Origin: Polycladidibacter hongkongensis
GTDB taxonomy: Bacteria; Pseudomonadota; Alphaproteobacteria; Rhizobiales; Stappiaceae
DNA length: 51,239 bases
Reading direction: 5' to 3'
Assembly: GCF_001561995.1 (NCBI RefSeq)
Contig: NZ_LLWC01000037.1
Span: 1-51,239, forward strand
Position numbers and translations under genes: made by a program. The notes below the pieces were generated by a model, which was not told the DNA's origin, did not search any database, and was given only the letters and a program-made list of their open reading frames with translations. Shown in pieces: positions 49,703-51,239 of the stretch. How positions within the stretch are numbered: the first letter of the stretch is position 1; each line of letters opens with the position of its first letter.

Positions 49703-50041
49703 TTAAAGAATACGGGCTTTGGAAAAGCAAAAATCAATTTTTGGATAGGCCGCCACAATGGCATCATGCAGCTGTCCGCTCATAAAAATCTTGGAGCGTA
49801 ATAAAGGTTCGATCCACAGATCCGCGCCTTGTAGAGCATCAGCCGAAACTGCGATGTCGCCATGCTTGGGCTCAATCGCCGCCCGCCATCTGTGAAATCC
49901 TGTTTCTTTATTTCGCGCGGTTGCTCTTACCCCTTTGCTCTCTTCGGGCAGGAAACTGTGTTTTTGCGAACCCCAGTTGATAAAGTAAAACGGGCCGGGT
50001 AACGGCTTTGTCAGGTTATTGGTTTGGCGGCCATGTTTCAC
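49703..50041 (-). pseudogene. Imm11 (DUF1629)-like protein, C-terminal part only
   Basis: A 112-residue frame from a GTG with no evident ribosome-binding site. FYFINWGSQKHSFLPEESKG and DIAVSADALQGADLWIEPLL followed by RSKIFMSGQLHDAIV resemble the C-terminal half of Imm11-like proteins. The N-terminal half is missing. Its 5' end overlaps that of the divergent LuxR fragment, so both appear cut at one point. Confidence 0.45.
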
Positions 50042-50281
50042 GCAAAAGCGCTGGCGTCATTTGATGACGAATTATTCGCGCACCCGTTACAAGAAATTAC
50101 TCGTAAGCAACAAAGAATTTTGCACCACTTGGCGCAGGGCGCAAGCGGCGATGAGATCGCCGATGCTCTTGGGATAACGCGTGATGGTGTGAACTTTCAC
50201 CTCAGAAAAATATACTCCAAGCTATCCAAGGGTAATGCCGCTGCAGCTATAGCGGCGGCCACGCGTCTGGGGATCGCCTGA
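50033..50281 (+). pseudogene. LuxR-type HTH domain without autoinducer-binding domain
   Basis: An 82-residue protein starting MFHAKALASFDDELFAHPLQ (a TTG at 50024 is an alternative). EITRKQQRILHHLAQGASGD and EIADALGITRDGVNFHLRKI is a full LuxR helix-turn-helix. The usual 150-residue N-terminal ligand domain is missing, and upstream DNA belongs to the Imm11 fragment. It is just before a luxI homologue. It could be a remnant or a ligand-independent regulator. Confidence 0.65.
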
Positions 50282-50314
50282 TGTCACCCTACCAATAGAT
50301 GTTTTTGCTTGCTG

Positions 50315-50340
50315 TATTCCCTGCGATTAGGGAGGGAATA
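50315..50340 (+). promoter_or_regulatory. Hairpin over the luxI-like start site
   Basis: TATTCCC (50315-50321) pairs exactly with GGGAATA (50334-50340). The Shine-Dalgarno AGGGAGGG and the A of the ATG are inside. It may limit translation of the synthase. Confidence 0.55.
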
Positions 50341-50924
50341 TGCGCGTATCTGTTACAAATTGGAGGCTGGCGGCAACGGGCTGCCAAGCGTGGGCGGCCC
50401 AGCATAAACTTCGGTCTGAGGGGTTCATTAATAGGCTGGCCTATGATCAAAAATCCAAAGGGCAAGTGCGTATTTGCAATGGCTGGGAATTTGATCAATA
50501 CGACACACCAGAGGCAGATTATGTGGTTGTGTTGAAAGAGGGCGAAGCTATCGCCTGCTGCCGACTAATCAGCTGCGCGTCACCTACAATGCTCTATGAT
50601 CTATGGCTTGAGAAATCCTCAAAGTTACCTCCAAACCGCAGCCGGATTATTGAGGCCAGCAGAATTTGCACAGCACGAAGCTTGACTGCTATAGAGCGTG
50701 GGAGGGCGCTGGACCTACTAATCCATAAAAGTCTGATAGGCGCTCGTGAGCGAGGTGGTGCGTATATTCTCGGCGTGATGCGCCCGGTGTTAATGAAGTC
50801 ACTCCTAAAGCCTCGGCGCGTGCCCTTTAGCGCTAATGCAGAATGGAAGGTTGATCAACAACGCTGCATCATTGGATTGATAAATGTGAATGACGCTCTT
50901 GAAAAATTTAAACCTGCGGTTTAG
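50340..50924 (+). CDS. Acyl-homoserine-lactone synthase homologue (LuxI family)
   Basis: A 194-residue protein. Family residues are present: Arg25 and Phe29 in LRSEGFINRL, the E-x-D-Q-Y-D block in GWEFDQYD, Arg75 in CCRLI and Glu105/Arg108 in IIEASRIC. The usual Trp34 appears to be Tyr35. It would make an AHL signal from SAM and acyl-ACP. AGGGAGG precedes the ATG. The adjacent LuxR fragment lacks a sensor domain, so the receptor must be elsewhere. Confidence 0.8.
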   Translation: MRVSVTNWRLAATGCQAWAAQHKLRSEGFINRLAYDQKSKGQVRICNGWEFDQYDTPEADYVVVLKEGEAIACCRLISCASPTMLYDLWLEKSSKLPPNRSRIIEASRICTARSLTAIERGRALDLLIHKSLIGARERGGAYILGVMRPVLMKSLLKPRRVPFSANAEWKVDQQRCIIGLINVNDALEKFKPAV

Positions 50925-50972
50925 CTGGCTTAGCTTATCAGCCGCAAATACCTTGAAATGCGCGGCGCATTG

Positions 50973-51015
50973 TTTTCCATTACGAACTTGCGCATTTTCC
51001 ATTACAAAATTGCGC
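50973..51015. repeat. Two imperfect 21-base direct repeats
   Basis: TTTTCCATTACGAACTTGCGC (about 50973-50993, given here in part as TTTTCCATTACGAA) recurs as TTTTCCATTACAAA... at 50995-51015. Four mismatches or fewer. They lie between luxI and the tRNA gene. Function unknown. Confidence 0.6.
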
Positions 51016-51076
51016 GCTACAATACCTGCTTCTATATTGCTTCCATCGCCGCAACTACCACCAAACGTTAGATAAC

Positions 51077-51109
51077 AAAAAACCCGTTAAGTCGTTGACT
51101 TAACGGGTT
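51077..51109 (-). terminator. Terminator of tRNA-fMet
   Basis: AACCCGTTAAGTC (51081-51093) pairs perfectly with GACTTAACGGGTT (51097-51109). On the minus strand the stem is followed by T residues (A run 51077-51082). Confidence 0.88.
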
Positions 51110-51115
51110 AAATCT

Positions 51116-51192
<77 letters not shown>

Positions 51193-51239
51193 TCAATCTG
51201 GTGCTTTTTGTGTTTGTTTGAATTTGAAGTGTGTGTGTG

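Overview
The window looks like the chromosome of a marine-type alphaproteobacterium, probably Hyphomicrobiales and possibly Pseudovibrio/Stappiaceae-like. This is inferred from a Porin_2-type porin, a GapR/DUF2312 homologue, and an initiator tRNA with an A29:U41 pair in its anticodon stem. The genus is not established.

Positions 1 to about 38,390 are the right-hand part of a temperate prophage integrated at the 3' end of a tRNA-Ser(GCU) gene (38393-38482, minus strand). The left end lies outside the window. Late genes run leftwards on the minus strand. They comprise a possible cos site (about 11.75 kb) and a lambda-type packaging and head set: Nu1-like small terminase, GpA terminase, portal, gpW-like connector, ClpP-type protease with nested scaffold, gpD decoration protein and gpE capsid. 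Neck genes and a contractile-tail baseplate set of P2/Mu type (V, W, J, I) follow. The virion is therefore predicted to be a mosaic myovirus. A leftward replication and DNA-modification operon (28.4 to 16.4 kb) encodes a replication initiator, Cro-like protein, GapR-like protein, RuvC-like resolvase, primase, two orphan methyltransferases and DnaB helicase. A rightward early operon (28.4 to 38.3 kb) encodes a PD-(D/E)XK exonuclease with RecT, several small proteins, an HNH protein, a Rha/KilAC antirepressor, a probable recombination-directionality protein and the integrase. A LexA-like repressor (26422-27078) sits opposite a Cro-like gene. Matching 15-bp operators of form AATAC-N5-GTATT lie over both early promoters.

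The most unusual part is the cargo. Four plus-strand insertions lie against the leftward operons: a putAbiC-like abortive-infection membrane protein (6687), two unrelated-looking two-helix membrane proteins (14483 and 17881), and a TerB-like/BRCT protein coupled to a secreted partner (22099-23099). A fifth cargo unit is a minus-strand porin with a helical insert of about 130 residues and its own terminator (12459-14058). Together they look like lysogenic-conversion or superinfection-defence genes. Several are preceded by hairpins that mask or present the ribosome-binding site.

From 38.4 kb onward the DNA is host chromosome: a polar amino-acid ABC transporter, the molybdate transporter modABC, a GH1 beta-glucosidase, a signal-peptide-bearing MtaD-like amidohydrolase, an RhlE-type DEAD-box helicase, and a partly decayed locus. 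That locus holds two fragmentary Imm11-like genes, a LuxR-type HTH lacking its ligand domain and an AHL-synthase homologue. The window ends with tRNA-fMet. No rRNA, IS element or CRISPR array was seen, and no lysis genes could be identified.
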